Source: Thermodesulfobacteriota bacterium (GTDB taxonomy: Bacteria > Desulfobacterota > Desulfobulbia > Desulfobulbales > JBFMBH01). From it: DNA of 61,230 nucleotides. Under the pieces are notes generated by a model. It ran no database searches and was not told where the DNA came from. It saw only the letters and a list, made by a program, of their open reading frames with translations. Positions within the stretch are counted from its first letter, which is position 1, and each line of letters begins with the position of its first letter. The DNA is taken from assembly GCA_040755095.1 (NCBI GenBank), contig JBFMBH010000008.1, positions 1-61,230 of the forward strand, written 5' to 3'. A program made the translations under genes and the position numbers. Below, piece by piece: positions 17,955 to 26,828 of this stretch.

Positions 17955-18884
17955 ATGCGGGTACGCTTCTGGGGGGTACGGGGCTCCATCCCCTGCCCTG
18001 GACCGACCACGGTGCGCTATGGCGGGAACACCCCCTGCCTGGAGCTCCGCCTTCCCGACCGGGACCGGCTGGTGATCATCGATGCCGGCAGCGGCCTCCG
18101 GGAGCTGGGCAATGCCCTCCTGGGCCGGGATCTGGCCCGGGGGCCCCTGGTCACCCAGCTTTTCCTCACCCACACCCACTGGGACCACATCATGGGCTTT
18201 CCCTTCTTCGTGCCCATCTACATCCCAGGCACCAGGCTGACGGTATACGGCCCGGCCACCTACGAGGACGAAAGCCTGGCGGACATCGTCGGCGGCCAGC
18301 TCACCTACCGCTACTTCCCGGTACGCCAGACCGATCTGGCGGCCAACATCCAGTACGTCCATCTCCGGGAGGGCCGCTACGACCTCGGGGAGGGCCTGGT
18401 CGTGTCCACCAAGTATCTCAACCATCCGGTGCTCTGCCTGGGCTACCGCTTCGAATACCGGGGGCTGACGCTGTGCACCGCCTACGACACCGAGCCCTTT
18501 GCCAATGTCTTCTGCACCGACCCTGGTGACCCGGCTTTCGACGAGGCCATAGCGGAGGAAGGGGCCCGGGCGGCTGCCGAGGAGAATGCCCGGGTTGAGG
18601 CCTTTTTTGCCGGCGCCGACCTGTTGATCTACGACGCCCAGTACACCCGGGAGGAATACCAGGCCAGCAAGCGGGGCTGGGGCCATTCGCCGATGGACCA
18701 CGCCGTGGCCGCCGCCCGCCGGGCCGGCGTCCGGCGGCTGGCCCTCTTCCACCACGAGCCCCTGCGCACCGACGACCAGCTGGACGCCCAGGCCGCCATC
18801 CATGCCTCGGGTCCGGATGACCCGGGACCCGAAATCTTCTTTGCCCGGGAGGGGACGGAGATTGACCTCGCCACCGGCTCTTGA
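17955..18884 (+). CDS. Metallo-beta-lactamase-fold hydrolase
   Basis: 309 residues. MRVRFWGVRGSIPCPGP and YGGNTPCLEL are the N terminus of the phosphodiesterase/RNase Z-like branch of the metallo-beta-lactamase superfamily. Metal ligands are in THTHWDHIMGFPFF, the Asp in YDTEPF and a late His in LFHHEP. The family cleaves phosphodiester or related bonds; some relatives act on cyclic nucleotides. An alanine-rich insert at about 195-215 contains AEENARVEAFF. Translated right after the HDOD gene and overlapping recD2 at its 3' end, suggesting joint expression. The substrate is unknown. Confidence 0.82.
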   Translation: MRVRFWGVRGSIPCPGPTTVRYGGNTPCLELRLPDRDRLVIIDAGSGLRELGNALLGRDLARGPLVTQLFLTHTHWDHIMGFPFFVPIYIPGTRLTVYGPATYEDESLADIVGGQLTYRYFPVRQTDLAANIQYVHLREGRYDLGEGLVVSTKYLNHPVLCLGYRFEYRGLTLCTAYDTEPFANVFCTDPGDPAFDEAIAEEGARAAAEENARVEAFFAGADLLIYDAQYTREEYQASKRGWGHSPMDHAVAAARRAGVRRLALFHHEPLRTDDQLDAQAAIHASGPDDPGPEIFFAREGTEIDLATGS

Positions 18885-21039
18885 AACCGCTGCCGCCCCC
18901 CCTGTCGAGATCCAGGGGGTTCTGGAGCGGATCACCTTCCAGAACGAGGACAGCGGCTTCACGGTGGCCCGCCTGGCCGAGGCCGGGAAGCCCTCCCGGG
19001 ACCTGACCACGGTGGTGGGCACCCTGGCCGGCGTGCCGGTAGGCTCAACCGTGGCCCTTTCCGGCTGGTGGGTGAAGGATGCCCGCCACGGCTGGCAGTT
19101 CAAGGTCAACACCTGGCAGCTGCTGACCCCCAACACCGTCAACGGCATCGAGCGCTACCTGGGCTCCGGCCTCATCAAGGGGGTGGGCCCCCGCTTCGCT
19201 GCCCGCATCGTCAAGGCCTTCGGCCTCGACACCCTCACCATCCTGGAGAACGAGCCCGAAGAGCTCCTCAAGGTGCCTGGCCTGGGAGCCAAGCGGCTGG
19301 CCGGCATCAGGGCGGCCTGGCAGGAGCAGAAGGCGATCCACGCCATCATGATCTTCCTCCAGGGCCACGGGATTCCTGCCACCTACGCGGTCCGGATCTG
19401 GAAGACGTACGGCCAGGAGGCCCTGGTCAAGGTCACCGAGAACCCGTACCGCCTGGCCGAAGACATCTGGGGGATCGGCTTTGTTACCGCCGACAGGATC
19501 GCCCAGGCCCTGGGCATCCCCAGCCAGGACCCGCGCCGGGCCAGGGCCGGCATCCTCCACGCCCTCAACGAGGCGGCCGGTGACGGCCACTGCTTCCTGC
19601 CCGCGGACGAGCTGCTGGCCAGCGCCGAGCAGCTCCTGGCCGTGCCGCGGCACCTGGTTGCCGACCAGATCGCGCCCCTGGCCGCCGATGGCCGGCTGGT
19701 CGTCGACCAGGACGCCGTCTATCCCGCGCCCCTGTACCATGCCGAGCGGGGAGCCGCCCGCAGCCTCGGCGCCCTGGTGTCTGGCGGCACCACCTTTGCC
19801 ATCAACCCGGCTCAGGCCATACCCTGGGCCGCGACCCGTCTCAAGCTGGCCTTTGCGCCAGAGCAGGCGCAGGCCGTGGAGGTGGCGCTCAGCCACAAGG
19901 CGGCGGTCCTCACCGGCGGTCCGGGCACCGGCAAGACCACCATCCTCACCGCCCTGCTCCTGATCCTGGAGGCCAAGGGCGCCACGGTGCAGCTGGCGGC
20001 CCCCACCGGTCGTGCCGCCAAGCGGCTCGCCGAGGCCACGGGCCGGGAGGCCAAGACCATCCACCGGCTCCTGGAGTTCGATCCCTCAGTCCGCGGCTTC
20101 CGGCGCCAGGCCGACAACCCGTTGTCCGTGGACCACCTGGTGGTGGACGAGGCGTCGATGCTGGACATCGTCCTGGCCAACGCCTTGTTCCGGGCGATAC
20201 CGCCGGCCGCCTCGCTGCTCCTGGTGGGAGACGTGGATCAGCTGCCCTCGGTGGGCCCCGGGGCAGTGCTCCGGGAGATCATCGCCTCCGGCCGCCTGCC
20301 GGTGGTGCGCCTGACCCGCATCTTCCGCCAGGGGGAGGGATCGCTCATCAGTGTCAACGCCGCCCGCATCAACCGGGGCGAGCCCCTGGAGCTGCTCCCG
20401 GACTTCAAGGGCGACAAGGACTTCTACGCCATCTTCCGGGACGAGCCGGAGGCCATCGAAGCCGAGATCCTCTCCCTGTGCCGAGACCGGCTGCCCCGGC
20501 GCTACGGCTTCGATCCGGTGGCTGAGATCCAGATTCTGGCCCCCATGCGCCGGGGGCTGGCCGGCACCGATCATCTCAACAGCCGTCTCCAGGAGGTGCT
20601 CAACCCCCGCGGGGCCACCCTGGGGGGCCGCTCCGTCTTCCGGGTCGGCGACAAGGTGATGCAAATCCGCAACAACTACGATAAAGAAGTGTTCAATGGT
20701 GATCTCGGCCTGGTGCAGGCCATGGACCGGGAGGAGGGTACCCTGACCGTGAGCTTCGATGGCCGGCGGGTGACCTACGAGCTGTCCGAGCTGTCCGAGC
20801 TGGTGCTGGCCTACGCCATCACCGTCCACAAGTCCCAGGGCAGCGAGTTTCCGTGCATCATCCTGCCCATCCACACCAGCCACTACCCGATGCTGCAGCG
20901 GAACCTCCTCTACACGGGGGTCACCCGAGGCCGGCGGCTGGTGGTCCTGGTCGGCAGCGCCAAGGCGGTGCGGATGGCCATCCGCAGCCAGCGGGAAGAC
21001 TGCCGCCACACCCGCCTCGCGACTCGGCTCAAGGCCTGA
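18862..21039 (+). CDS. recD2: RecD2-type ATP-dependent DNA helicase
   Basis: About 725 residues from a TTG start at 18862 with GGGAGGGG upstream; the alternative ATGs at 18802 and 18817 lie deep in the preceding gene and lack a ribosome site. RecD2 is a 5'-3' superfamily 1B helicase that acts without RecBC. N-terminal OB-like part (IQGVLERITFQNEDSGFTVARL), helix-hairpin-helix repeats (GVGPRFAARIVKAFG, VPGLGAKRLAGIR), Walker A GGPGTGKTT at about 352-360, Walker B VVDEASM, Q-L-P-S-V-G-P-G motif III, and the C-terminal AITVHKSQGSEF and NLLYTGVTRGRR motifs are all present. Complete and typical. Confidence 0.93.
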   Translation: MTSPPALETAAAPPVEIQGVLERITFQNEDSGFTVARLAEAGKPSRDLTTVVGTLAGVPVGSTVALSGWWVKDARHGWQFKVNTWQLLTPNTVNGIERYLGSGLIKGVGPRFAARIVKAFGLDTLTILENEPEELLKVPGLGAKRLAGIRAAWQEQKAIHAIMIFLQGHGIPATYAVRIWKTYGQEALVKVTENPYRLAEDIWGIGFVTADRIAQALGIPSQDPRRARAGILHALNEAAGDGHCFLPADELLASAEQLLAVPRHLVADQIAPLAADGRLVVDQDAVYPAPLYHAERGAARSLGALVSGGTTFAINPAQAIPWAATRLKLAFAPEQAQAVEVALSHKAAVLTGGPGTGKTTILTALLLILEAKGATVQLAAPTGRAAKRLAEATGREAKTIHRLLEFDPSVRGFRRQADNPLSVDHLVVDEASMLDIVLANALFRAIPPAASLLLVGDVDQLPSVGPGAVLREIIASGRLPVVRLTRIFRQGEGSLISVNAARINRGEPLELLPDFKGDKDFYAIFRDEPEAIEAEILSLCRDRLPRRYGFDPVAEIQILAPMRRGLAGTDHLNSRLQEVLNPRGATLGGRSVFRVGDKVMQIRNNYDKEVFNGDLGLVQAMDREEGTLTVSFDGRRVTYELSELSELVLAYAITVHKSQGSEFPCIILPIHTSHYPMLQRNLLYTGVTRGRRLVVLVGSAKAVRMAIRSQREDCRHTRLATRLKA

Positions 21040-21074
21040 CCGCCGCAGCCCTGGCGACCAGGCGAGCCTGTCTC

Positions 21075-21473
21075 ATGGTGGACTACCCGGAAATCCCGGT
21101 GCCGCCGCCGGTTGGCCAGACGCCGCTGGTGCTGCCGGGCCAGGTCCGGCTCCGGATCTTCCGCCGGCCCCGGGGCCAGGGGCAGCCAGCCGGGCCCCGG
21201 CCGGAGCGCCGCGGCCGCAGCGGCGCCGACCTGGCGGCCGAAGACCTCCGGGAGACCGTGCAGGCGCTCAACGCCGCCATGGAGGACCGGGGGGTGCCTT
21301 TGCACCTGACGCTGTTGGCAACCGCCAGCGGGCTGGTCCTGGAGATCTACGACTGCTCCGGCCAGGAGCTGTGCGCGGTGATCAAAGAGGAGAGGGTCGC
21401 CCTGGCCGAGCTGCCCGAGCTGCTGCGCCGTCTGGAGACCCGGGCCGGCCTGCTGGTGGACACCACGTCATAA
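21075..21473 (+). CDS. Small FlaG-like protein
   Basis: 132 residues from the ATG at 21075; the frame is open upstream but overlaps recD2. The first ~55 residues are Pro/Arg-rich and look disordered. The second half (LRETVQALNAAMEDRGVPLHL, then LEIYDCSGQELCAVIKEE and RAGLLVD at the end) follows the FlaG pattern of an amphipathic helix, two beta strands around a D-x-x-T/S-G-E turn and a terminal LLVD. FlaG proteins modulate flagellar filament length, yet no flagellin or cap gene is nearby. It could equally be an unrelated small regulator with the same fold. Sits 24 bases before pgi. Confidence 0.55.
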   Translation: MVDYPEIPVPPPVGQTPLVLPGQVRLRIFRRPRGQGQPAGPRPERRGRSGADLAAEDLRETVQALNAAMEDRGVPLHLTLLATASGLVLEIYDCSGQELCAVIKEERVALAELPELLRRLETRAGLLVDTTS

Positions 21474-21496
21474 GGCATACACGAAGGAGAGCACCC

Positions 21497-23158
21497 ATGT
21501 CCTTTCATCCCCTTGGCATCCCCCTCCACCGGCAGCCGGTCTGCAGCCTTCTCCGGGAGCTGGCCCAGGAGCCGTTCGATCTCACCCGGCCCGGGGCCCT
21601 GTCGCCGGAGCGGATCGCAGGCCTCATCTGCCGCTCCGGGCCGGTGGACGTGCTGTACGCCTGCCAGCGGGTCGACGGCGCGGTGCTGGACGCCCTGCAG
21701 GAGCTGGCGGACAGCAGCCGGGCCGTGGACCAGTTTCTGCTCATGAAGGCCGGCGTGGTCATGAACCGCATCGAAGGGGTGGAGAGCGAGAACCGGCAGG
21801 TGCTGCACACCGCGGTCCGGGACATCTTCCAGGACCGGCCCGCCGAGCCGGCGGCCACGGCCAAGGCCCGGCAGCAGCTGTTCCGGCTGGCCACCTTCCT
21901 GGATCGCCTGGACTCCGGCGGCCTGACCAACGCTGCCGGCCAGCCCTTCACCGACCTGGTGCAGATCGGCATCGGCGGCTCCGATCTGGGCCCCCGCGCC
22001 CTCTGCCACGCCCTGGCCGCCTTCCGCCGGCCGGAGCGGCGGGTGCACTTCATTGCCAACGTCGATCCGGACGATGCCGCCGGAGTGCTCGCCAGCCTGG
22101 ACCTGTCCCGGTCCCTGGTCCTGGTCGTCTCCAAGAGCGGCAGCACCCTGGAAACCCTGACCAACGAGGCGCTGGCCCGGGAGGCCTTCCAGCAGGCCGG
22201 CCTCGATCCGGCCCGGCATTTCCTGGCCGTCACCGGCCCCGGCAGCCCCATGGACGACCCTGGCCGCTACCTGGAATCCTTCCACATGGAGGAGTCGGTG
22301 GGCGGCCGCTTCAGCGCCACCTCCATGGTGGGCGGGGTGGCGCTGGGGTTTGCCCTGGGCTACGACGCCTTTCTCGATATCCTGCGCGGGGCCAACGACA
22401 TGGATCTGGCCGCCGAGGAGCGGGACCTCCGCCGCAATCCGGCCCTGCTGCTGGCGCTTCTGGGCGTCTGGAACCGCAGCTTCCTGGGCTGCGAGACCCT
22501 GGCGGTGCTACCCTACAGCCAGGCCCTGCACCGGTTCACCGCCCACCTGCAGCAGTGCGACATGGAGTCCAACGGCAAGGGCATCACCCGCCAGGGCCAG
22601 CCCGTGGTCGGGGGCACCGGACCGGTGGTGTGGGGGGAGCCGGGCACCAACGGCCAGCACGCCTTCTACCAGCTCCTCCATCAAGGGACAACCCTGGTGC
22701 CGGTGGAATTCATTGGCTTTCGCCACAGCCAGCGCGACATTGACCTCCTGGTGCAGGGCACCACCTGCCAGGACAAGCTCCTGGCCAATCTCCTGGCCCA
22801 GGCCCAGGCCATGGCCTGCGGTCAGAAGAGCGCCAACCCCAACCGGGCCTTTGCCGGCAACCGGCCAAGCTCCATCATCATGGCCGAACGGCTCACCCCT
22901 TACACCATGGGCGCGATCCTGGCCCTCTACGAGGCCAAGATCGTCTTCATGGGCTTCATCTGGGATATCAACTCCTTCGACCAGGAGGGCGTGCAGCTGG
23001 GCAAGAAGCTGGCCTCCCGCCTGCTTGGCCATCTTGAGGCCCGGCGCCAGAATCCGCGCCACGATGGCGCGGCCGGAGACCCGGTGGGCTGGGCCCTGCT
23101 GGCCGCCGCCGATCTCGTGCCCCCCTCCAGCCAACCTAGCCCGACACGGGAGCCTTGA
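21497..23158 (+). CDS. pgi: Glucose-6-phosphate isomerase
   Basis: 553 residues. Interconverts glucose 6-phosphate and fructose 6-phosphate. Signatures: VQIGIGGSDLGPRA, VVSKSGSTLETLTNE, the GGRFSATSMVGG loop, ESNGKG, GEPGTNGQHAFYQLLHQG with the catalytic His/Glu region, and QLGKKLA near the end with the catalytic Lys. A good ribosome site (AAGGAGA) precedes the ATG. Its product feeds GlmS and the sugar-nucleotide operon found further right, though they are not in one unit. Followed after six bases by a PilZ gene. Confidence 0.95.
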   Translation: MSFHPLGIPLHRQPVCSLLRELAQEPFDLTRPGALSPERIAGLICRSGPVDVLYACQRVDGAVLDALQELADSSRAVDQFLLMKAGVVMNRIEGVESENRQVLHTAVRDIFQDRPAEPAATAKARQQLFRLATFLDRLDSGGLTNAAGQPFTDLVQIGIGGSDLGPRALCHALAAFRRPERRVHFIANVDPDDAAGVLASLDLSRSLVLVVSKSGSTLETLTNEALAREAFQQAGLDPARHFLAVTGPGSPMDDPGRYLESFHMEESVGGRFSATSMVGGVALGFALGYDAFLDILRGANDMDLAAEERDLRRNPALLLALLGVWNRSFLGCETLAVLPYSQALHRFTAHLQQCDMESNGKGITRQGQPVVGGTGPVVWGEPGTNGQHAFYQLLHQGTTLVPVEFIGFRHSQRDIDLLVQGTTCQDKLLANLLAQAQAMACGQKSANPNRAFAGNRPSSIIMAERLTPYTMGAILALYEAKIVFMGFIWDINSFDQEGVQLGKKLASRLLGHLEARRQNPRHDGAAGDPVGWALLAAADLVPPSSQPSPTREP

Positions 23159-23164
23159 CGATCC

Positions 23165-23830
23165 ATGGGCGACGAAAACGTCATCTCTTCGACCAAGAAG
23201 GAACTGCCGCTGGCCATCGGCCTGGCCTTGAGCCTCAGCCCGATGAAGCAGCAGAACATCCGCGGCCAGACCCTGGTCATCGGCGCCAAGGTCAAGGAGT
23301 TCATCCTGGTCGAAACCCCGAAGATCGGCTTCAGCGAGCGGCTGGTGATCCCCATCGAGGAGGATTTCCTCCACTGCATCTTCACCAATGGCGGCTGGTC
23401 CTACAATTTCATCAGCAAGTATGTACGGACGTTGGACGATGAGCGGCTGACCCTGATCGAATACCCCAGCCGCTACACCGCCAGCCGGCTCCGCAAGCAC
23501 GACCGGATCCCCATCCATCTCAAGGGGCAGGCCGTCTTCCCCAACCACCGGCCGGTGCCGATCACGGTCCGGGATCTGTGCGAAACCGGCTGCGGGCTCA
23601 CGGCGGCAGGACTTCTGGCCGTGACCAAGAACATGGACTGCCAGCTGGATTTTCCCCTGCCCAACGGCCGCAAGGTGACCGGCATCCCGGCCAAAATCCG
23701 GAAGATCGAGCGATCGGATCTCAAGAGGACCACAACGGTGGGCGTGGAGTTCGTGGCCGGCCATGAAGAGCTGGAGAAGGTGATCGGCTTCTGCCAGCTC
23801 TACCGGACCTTCTTCGAGGCCGGGGAGTGA
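23165..23830 (+). CDS. YcgR-like PilZ c-di-GMP receptor
   Basis: 221 residues: an N-terminal YcgR-N/PilZN-like beta domain (about 25-105, beginning GQTLVIGAKVKEFILVE) and a C-terminal PilZ domain. The PilZ arginine motif is present as RKHDR (RxxxR), and the second motif reads DLCETG, with Cys in place of the usual Ser of D/N-x-S-x-x-G. c-di-GMP binding is therefore likely but with altered detail. YcgR-type proteins brake flagellar motors or tune secretion when c-di-GMP rises. Six bases after pgi, convergent with aroA with an 18-base gap. Confidence 0.8.
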   Translation: MGDENVISSTKKELPLAIGLALSLSPMKQQNIRGQTLVIGAKVKEFILVETPKIGFSERLVIPIEEDFLHCIFTNGGWSYNFISKYVRTLDDERLTLIEYPSRYTASRLRKHDRIPIHLKGQAVFPNHRPVPITVRDLCETGCGLTAAGLLAVTKNMDCQLDFPLPNGRKVTGIPAKIRKIERSDLKRTTTVGVEFVAGHEELEKVIGFCQLYRTFFEAGE

Positions 23831-23848
23831 AAAAGACTGTTGGGAGGC

Positions 23849-25129
23849 CTATTCCCGGCACGCCTCCTCGAAGCGCGACCAGAAATCAGGGAAGGACTTG
23901 GCCACACACGCGTCGCCGGTGATCCGCACCCCGGGCACGAAGAGGCTGGCCACCGCGAAGCTCATGGCAATGCGGTGATCGTTGTAGGTCTCGATGGTCG
24001 CCCCGGCAAGGGGGGTGGCACCACCGGCACTGCCCTCGATCACCAGGCCGTCCGGCAGCTCCTCCACCCGCACCCCCAGCTTGCCCAGCTCCACCGCCAT
24101 GGCGTGCAGGCGGTCGCTTTCCTTGATCCGCAGGTGGGCGACATTCCGGATCACCGTCCGGCCCCGGGCCCGGGCTGCCACCACCGCCAAGGTGGGGACC
24201 ACATCCGGCCAGTCCCCCATGTCCACATCGATCCCCCGCAGGACCGGCGGCCCGAACACCGTCACCCCCCGGCCCTCGTGCATCACCCGGCAGCCCATCC
24301 GGGCCAGCAGGCGAGTGAAGGCGGCGTCGCCCTGCAAGGACGGCTCCGGCACGTTGGCCACAGTCACCCGGCCACCGCTCACCGCCGCCGCAGCCCAGAA
24401 GTAGGAGGCGCTGGAGGCATCGCCCTCGATGCAGTAGTCCTGGGCCCGATACGAGGCCGGCTCGATCCGGAAGAGGTCGAAGGCGGGCCCGGCCTGCACC
24501 TGCACCCCGAACTGCGCCATCACCGCACAGGTCATGGCCACGTAGGGACGGGACAAAACCTCCCCTTCCACCACCAGCTCCGAGGCCGTCCGGGCGCACG
24601 GCGCCACCAGGAGGAGGGAGGACAGGTACTGACTGCTCCTGCCGGCCGGCAGCACGGTCCGGCCGCCGGCCAGTCCCTGGGCGCGGATCTCCAGAGGCGG
24701 GCAACCGGTGCCCCGGAGCGAGCGGATGTCCACCCCCCAGCCGGCCAGGGCTCGCAGCAGGGGGCCAATGGGCCGCTGGGCCATCCGTTCGTCCCCGGTG
24801 ATGGTGACGGTGCCTGAGCTCAAGGCCGCCACCGAGGTCAGAAAGCGGGTGGCGGTACCGTTGTTGCCGAGGTAAATCGCCTCGGCCGGAGCCGTTAAAC
24901 GGCCCCCCTGACCGTGCACCCGCCACAGCTGCGGCTCCTGCTCAATGGCGACCCCAAAGGCCCGGAGCGCGGTTACCAGATGGGCGGTATCCTCGCTGGC
25001 CAGGGGGCCGTGCAGGCTGGAGACCCCGTCCGCCAGGGCGGCAGCGATCAGGGCCCGCTGGGTGATGCTCTTGGAGCCAGGCACCGACACGGTGGCGTCG
25101 ACGAAGCGGGCAGGGGTGATCTCCTTCAT
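23849..25129 (-). CDS. aroA: 3-phosphoshikimate 1-carboxyvinyltransferase (EPSP synthase)
   Basis: 426 residues from the ATG at 25129. Transfers enolpyruvyl from PEP to shikimate 3-phosphate. Motifs: VPGSKSITQRAL for the phosphate-binding Lys, LGNNGTATRFL, DERMAQRPIGPLL, IEGDASSASYFWAAAA, MGDWPDVVPTLAV, RIKESDRLHAMA and YNDHRIAMSFA. The NNGTATR loop differs slightly from the common GNAGTAMR, as in class II-like enzymes. Last gene of a minus-strand run of shikimate genes, separated from aroE by 180 bases that contain a GGAC-type repeat. Confidence 0.95.
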   Translation of the reverse strand: MKEITPARFVDATVSVPGSKSITQRALIAAALADGVSSLHGPLASEDTAHLVTALRAFGVAIEQEPQLWRVHGQGGRLTAPAEAIYLGNNGTATRFLTSVAALSSGTVTITGDERMAQRPIGPLLRALAGWGVDIRSLRGTGCPPLEIRAQGLAGGRTVLPAGRSSQYLSSLLLVAPCARTASELVVEGEVLSRPYVAMTCAVMAQFGVQVQAGPAFDLFRIEPASYRAQDYCIEGDASSASYFWAAAAVSGGRVTVANVPEPSLQGDAAFTRLLARMGCRVMHEGRGVTVFGPPVLRGIDVDMGDWPDVVPTLAVVAARARGRTVIRNVAHLRIKESDRLHAMAVELGKLGVRVEELPDGLVIEGSAGGATPLAGATIETYNDHRIAMSFAVASLFVPGVRITGDACVAKSFPDFWSRFEEACRE

Positions 25130-25174
25130 GGACTTCTTCTGGCCTCTTCCGGTTTCTGTTGGGTCCCATGGGAC

Positions 25175-25256
25175 GCCATGGACGGAGCACGGACCCGATG
25201 GACAAAACGGGCCTCTCCCCGGTCCATGCCGTCCATCGTGTCCGCACCGTCCAGGC
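25175..25256. repeat. GGAC/GTCC hexamer repeats forming a large imperfect hairpin
   Basis: Between aroA and aroE the left arm 25175-25203 carries several ATGGAC/GGAC units and the right arm 25231-25256 the complementary GTCCAT/GTCC units; they can pair over about 25 bases with a few mismatches around a 27-base loop. More GTCCAT copies continue to 25264. It has no coding start and no U-run. It looks like an intergenic repeat element of the short-unit kind. Confidence 0.55.
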
Positions 25257-25310
25257 CGTCCATCCACAGCCTGATGCAATCGCGGTTGCCTGCGGTCGGG
25301 GGGGGGGCGG

Positions 25311-26141
25311 TCAGACCCCAGCCGCCCGGGCCGCGAGGCCGTCCTCCAGGGCCTGGCGCATCACCGCCACTGGCGCCGCCAGACCGGTCCAGAGCTCGAA
25401 CTGAGCCACGCCCTGATACAAGAGCATGCCCAGACCGTCCACGGTGCGGCAGCCCGCCCGCCCGGCCTCGGCCAGCAGGCGGGTCTGACGGGGTGCGTAG
25501 ACGATATCCATCACCACCGGGAAACGGTCCAGGAGCGCTGCCGGCACCGGGCTCTCCTCCTGCCGGGGCGCCATGCCCACCGAGGTGGCGTTGACGAGGC
25601 CATCGGCAGCCAGGCTCCCCACCTGGCCCAGGGGGCACCATTCGGCCTCCAGCTGTCGGGCCAGATCCTCGCCCCGCTCCCGGGAGCGGCTGGCCAGGAC
25701 CACCTGGGCGCCGGCGGCTCGGAGTCCGAAGCCCACCGCCCGCGCCGCTCCCCCCGAGCCCAGCAGGCAGAAGCGCTTGCCCGCCAGGGCCGTGACCTCG
25801 GCCAGGGCGCGATTGGCTCCCAGCCAGTCGGTGTTGGCCCCCAGGATGCGCCCCGCCTCCAGGCAAAGCGTGTTGACAGCGCCGATCCGCGCCGCCACCG
25901 GCTCCAGCTGATCACACAAGGGGAGGATGGCCTGTTTGTGGGGCACGGTCACCGAGACGCCGGCAAATCCCAGGGCGCGCAGCCCGGCCACTGCCGGCGC
26001 CAAGTCACGGACCGCCAGGGCCACGTAGAGCTTGTTGAGCCCCAGGGCCCGGAAGGCGGCGTTGTGCATGGCCGGGCTCAGGGAGTGACCCACCGGTTGG
26101 CCGATGATGGCGTAGACCTCGGTATGGCTGTCCGGGATCAT
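25311..26141 (-). CDS. aroE: Shikimate dehydrogenase
   Basis: 276 residues from the ATG at 26141, whose first bases overlap the aroD stop (ATGA). Reduces 3-dehydroshikimate with NADPH. IGQPVGHSLSPAMHNAAF binds shikimate; VTVPHKQAILP carries the catalytic Lys, and GANTDWLGA the conserved N-T-D; LLGSGGAARAVGFGL is the nucleotide-binding glycine loop, followed by a basic VLASRSRERGE that favours NADP. The C-terminal DGLGMLLYQGVAQFELWTG is standard. Downstream of aroD in the same operon. Confidence 0.95.
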   Translation of the reverse strand: MIPDSHTEVYAIIGQPVGHSLSPAMHNAAFRALGLNKLYVALAVRDLAPAVAGLRALGFAGVSVTVPHKQAILPLCDQLEPVAARIGAVNTLCLEAGRILGANTDWLGANRALAEVTALAGKRFCLLGSGGAARAVGFGLRAAGAQVVLASRSRERGEDLARQLEAEWCPLGQVGSLAADGLVNATSVGMAPRQEESPVPAALLDRFPVVMDIVYAPRQTRLLAEAGRAGCRTVDGLGMLLYQGVAQFELWTGLAAPVAVMRQALEDGLAARAAGV

Positions 26142-26812
26142 GACGGGAAATGGGCCAGCAGCGCCAAGAGGGCATCCACCGTCAGCTGGCCAGGGGCGGT
26201 GGCCCGTTCCGGCGTTGGCGCGGCATAGGTCATGGCGCTGCCCAGTCGCAGGCAGGCCAGGCGGCTGATGGCGCCCAGCGGCCCCATGGCAAAGGCAATG
26301 AGAGGAAAGCCCAGGGCGGCGGCCTCGGTCTGCAGGCCGAGGACGCGCAGCACATCCAGATGGTGGCAGGCCATGGTCACCACCTTGCCCAGGCTGGCAC
26401 CGGTGGCCTGCTGCCGGCGGAGGATGGCGGCCAGCGCCTCCTGGCCCGGGGTGCTGGCAAAATCGTGCCAGGAGACGATGACCCGGGTGGCGCTGCCCGC
26501 CGCCGCCTGCACCAGCCGCTGCCGCACCGGCTCCCCGCATCCCAGCTCCACATCCACGTAGGCCGCGCCCAGCGCAATGGCCTCATGGAGCGGCGCCAGC
26601 CGCTGGGCATCCGGCAAGGGGCTTGCCCCCCCTTCCCAGTTGGGCCGGTTGGTGAACAGGAGCGGCCGGGCAAGGCCGGAGACGAACGGCGCCACCGCCG
26701 GCTGGTCCAGGGCGTCGAGGCGGATCTCCAGCAGGTCCGCCCGGTCCTGGACCGCGCGGGCTGCCGCCAGGGCGGCGGGCACCGTCGGCTCGGCGATGGA
26801 GACGCAGATCAT
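26138..26812 (-). CDS. aroD: Type I 3-dehydroquinate dehydratase
   Basis: 224 residues, the short form of the type I (class I aldolase-like) enzyme. Catalytic Lys in LGKVVTMA forms the Schiff base; the active-site His is in VSWHDFAS. DLLEIRLDALDQP and LLFTNRPNWEGG are the usual substrate-binding segments. Dehydrates 3-dehydroquinate to 3-dehydroshikimate. Overlaps aroE by ATGA and follows the DHQ synthase II gene by 16 bases, so it is the third gene of the operon and acts in pathway order. Confidence 0.93.
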   Translation of the reverse strand: MICVSIAEPTVPAALAAARAVQDRADLLEIRLDALDQPAVAPFVSGLARPLLFTNRPNWEGGASPLPDAQRLAPLHEAIALGAAYVDVELGCGEPVRQRLVQAAAGSATRVIVSWHDFASTPGQEALAAILRRQQATGASLGKVVTMACHHLDVLRVLGLQTEAAALGFPLIAFAMGPLGAISRLACLRLGSAMTYAAPTPERATAPGQLTVDALLALLAHFPS

Positions 26813-26828
26813 GGGCTGAGCCAGCGCG

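Noticed and set aside
18802-18861. ATG starts at 18802 and 18817 for recD2
   Set aside because: They overlap the upstream gene by about 70-80 bases and lack a ribosome site, whereas TTG 18862 has GGGAGGGG.
25172-25264. CRISPR array
   Set aside because: The units are 4-8 bases, inverted rather than direct, and there are no regular spacers or cas genes.
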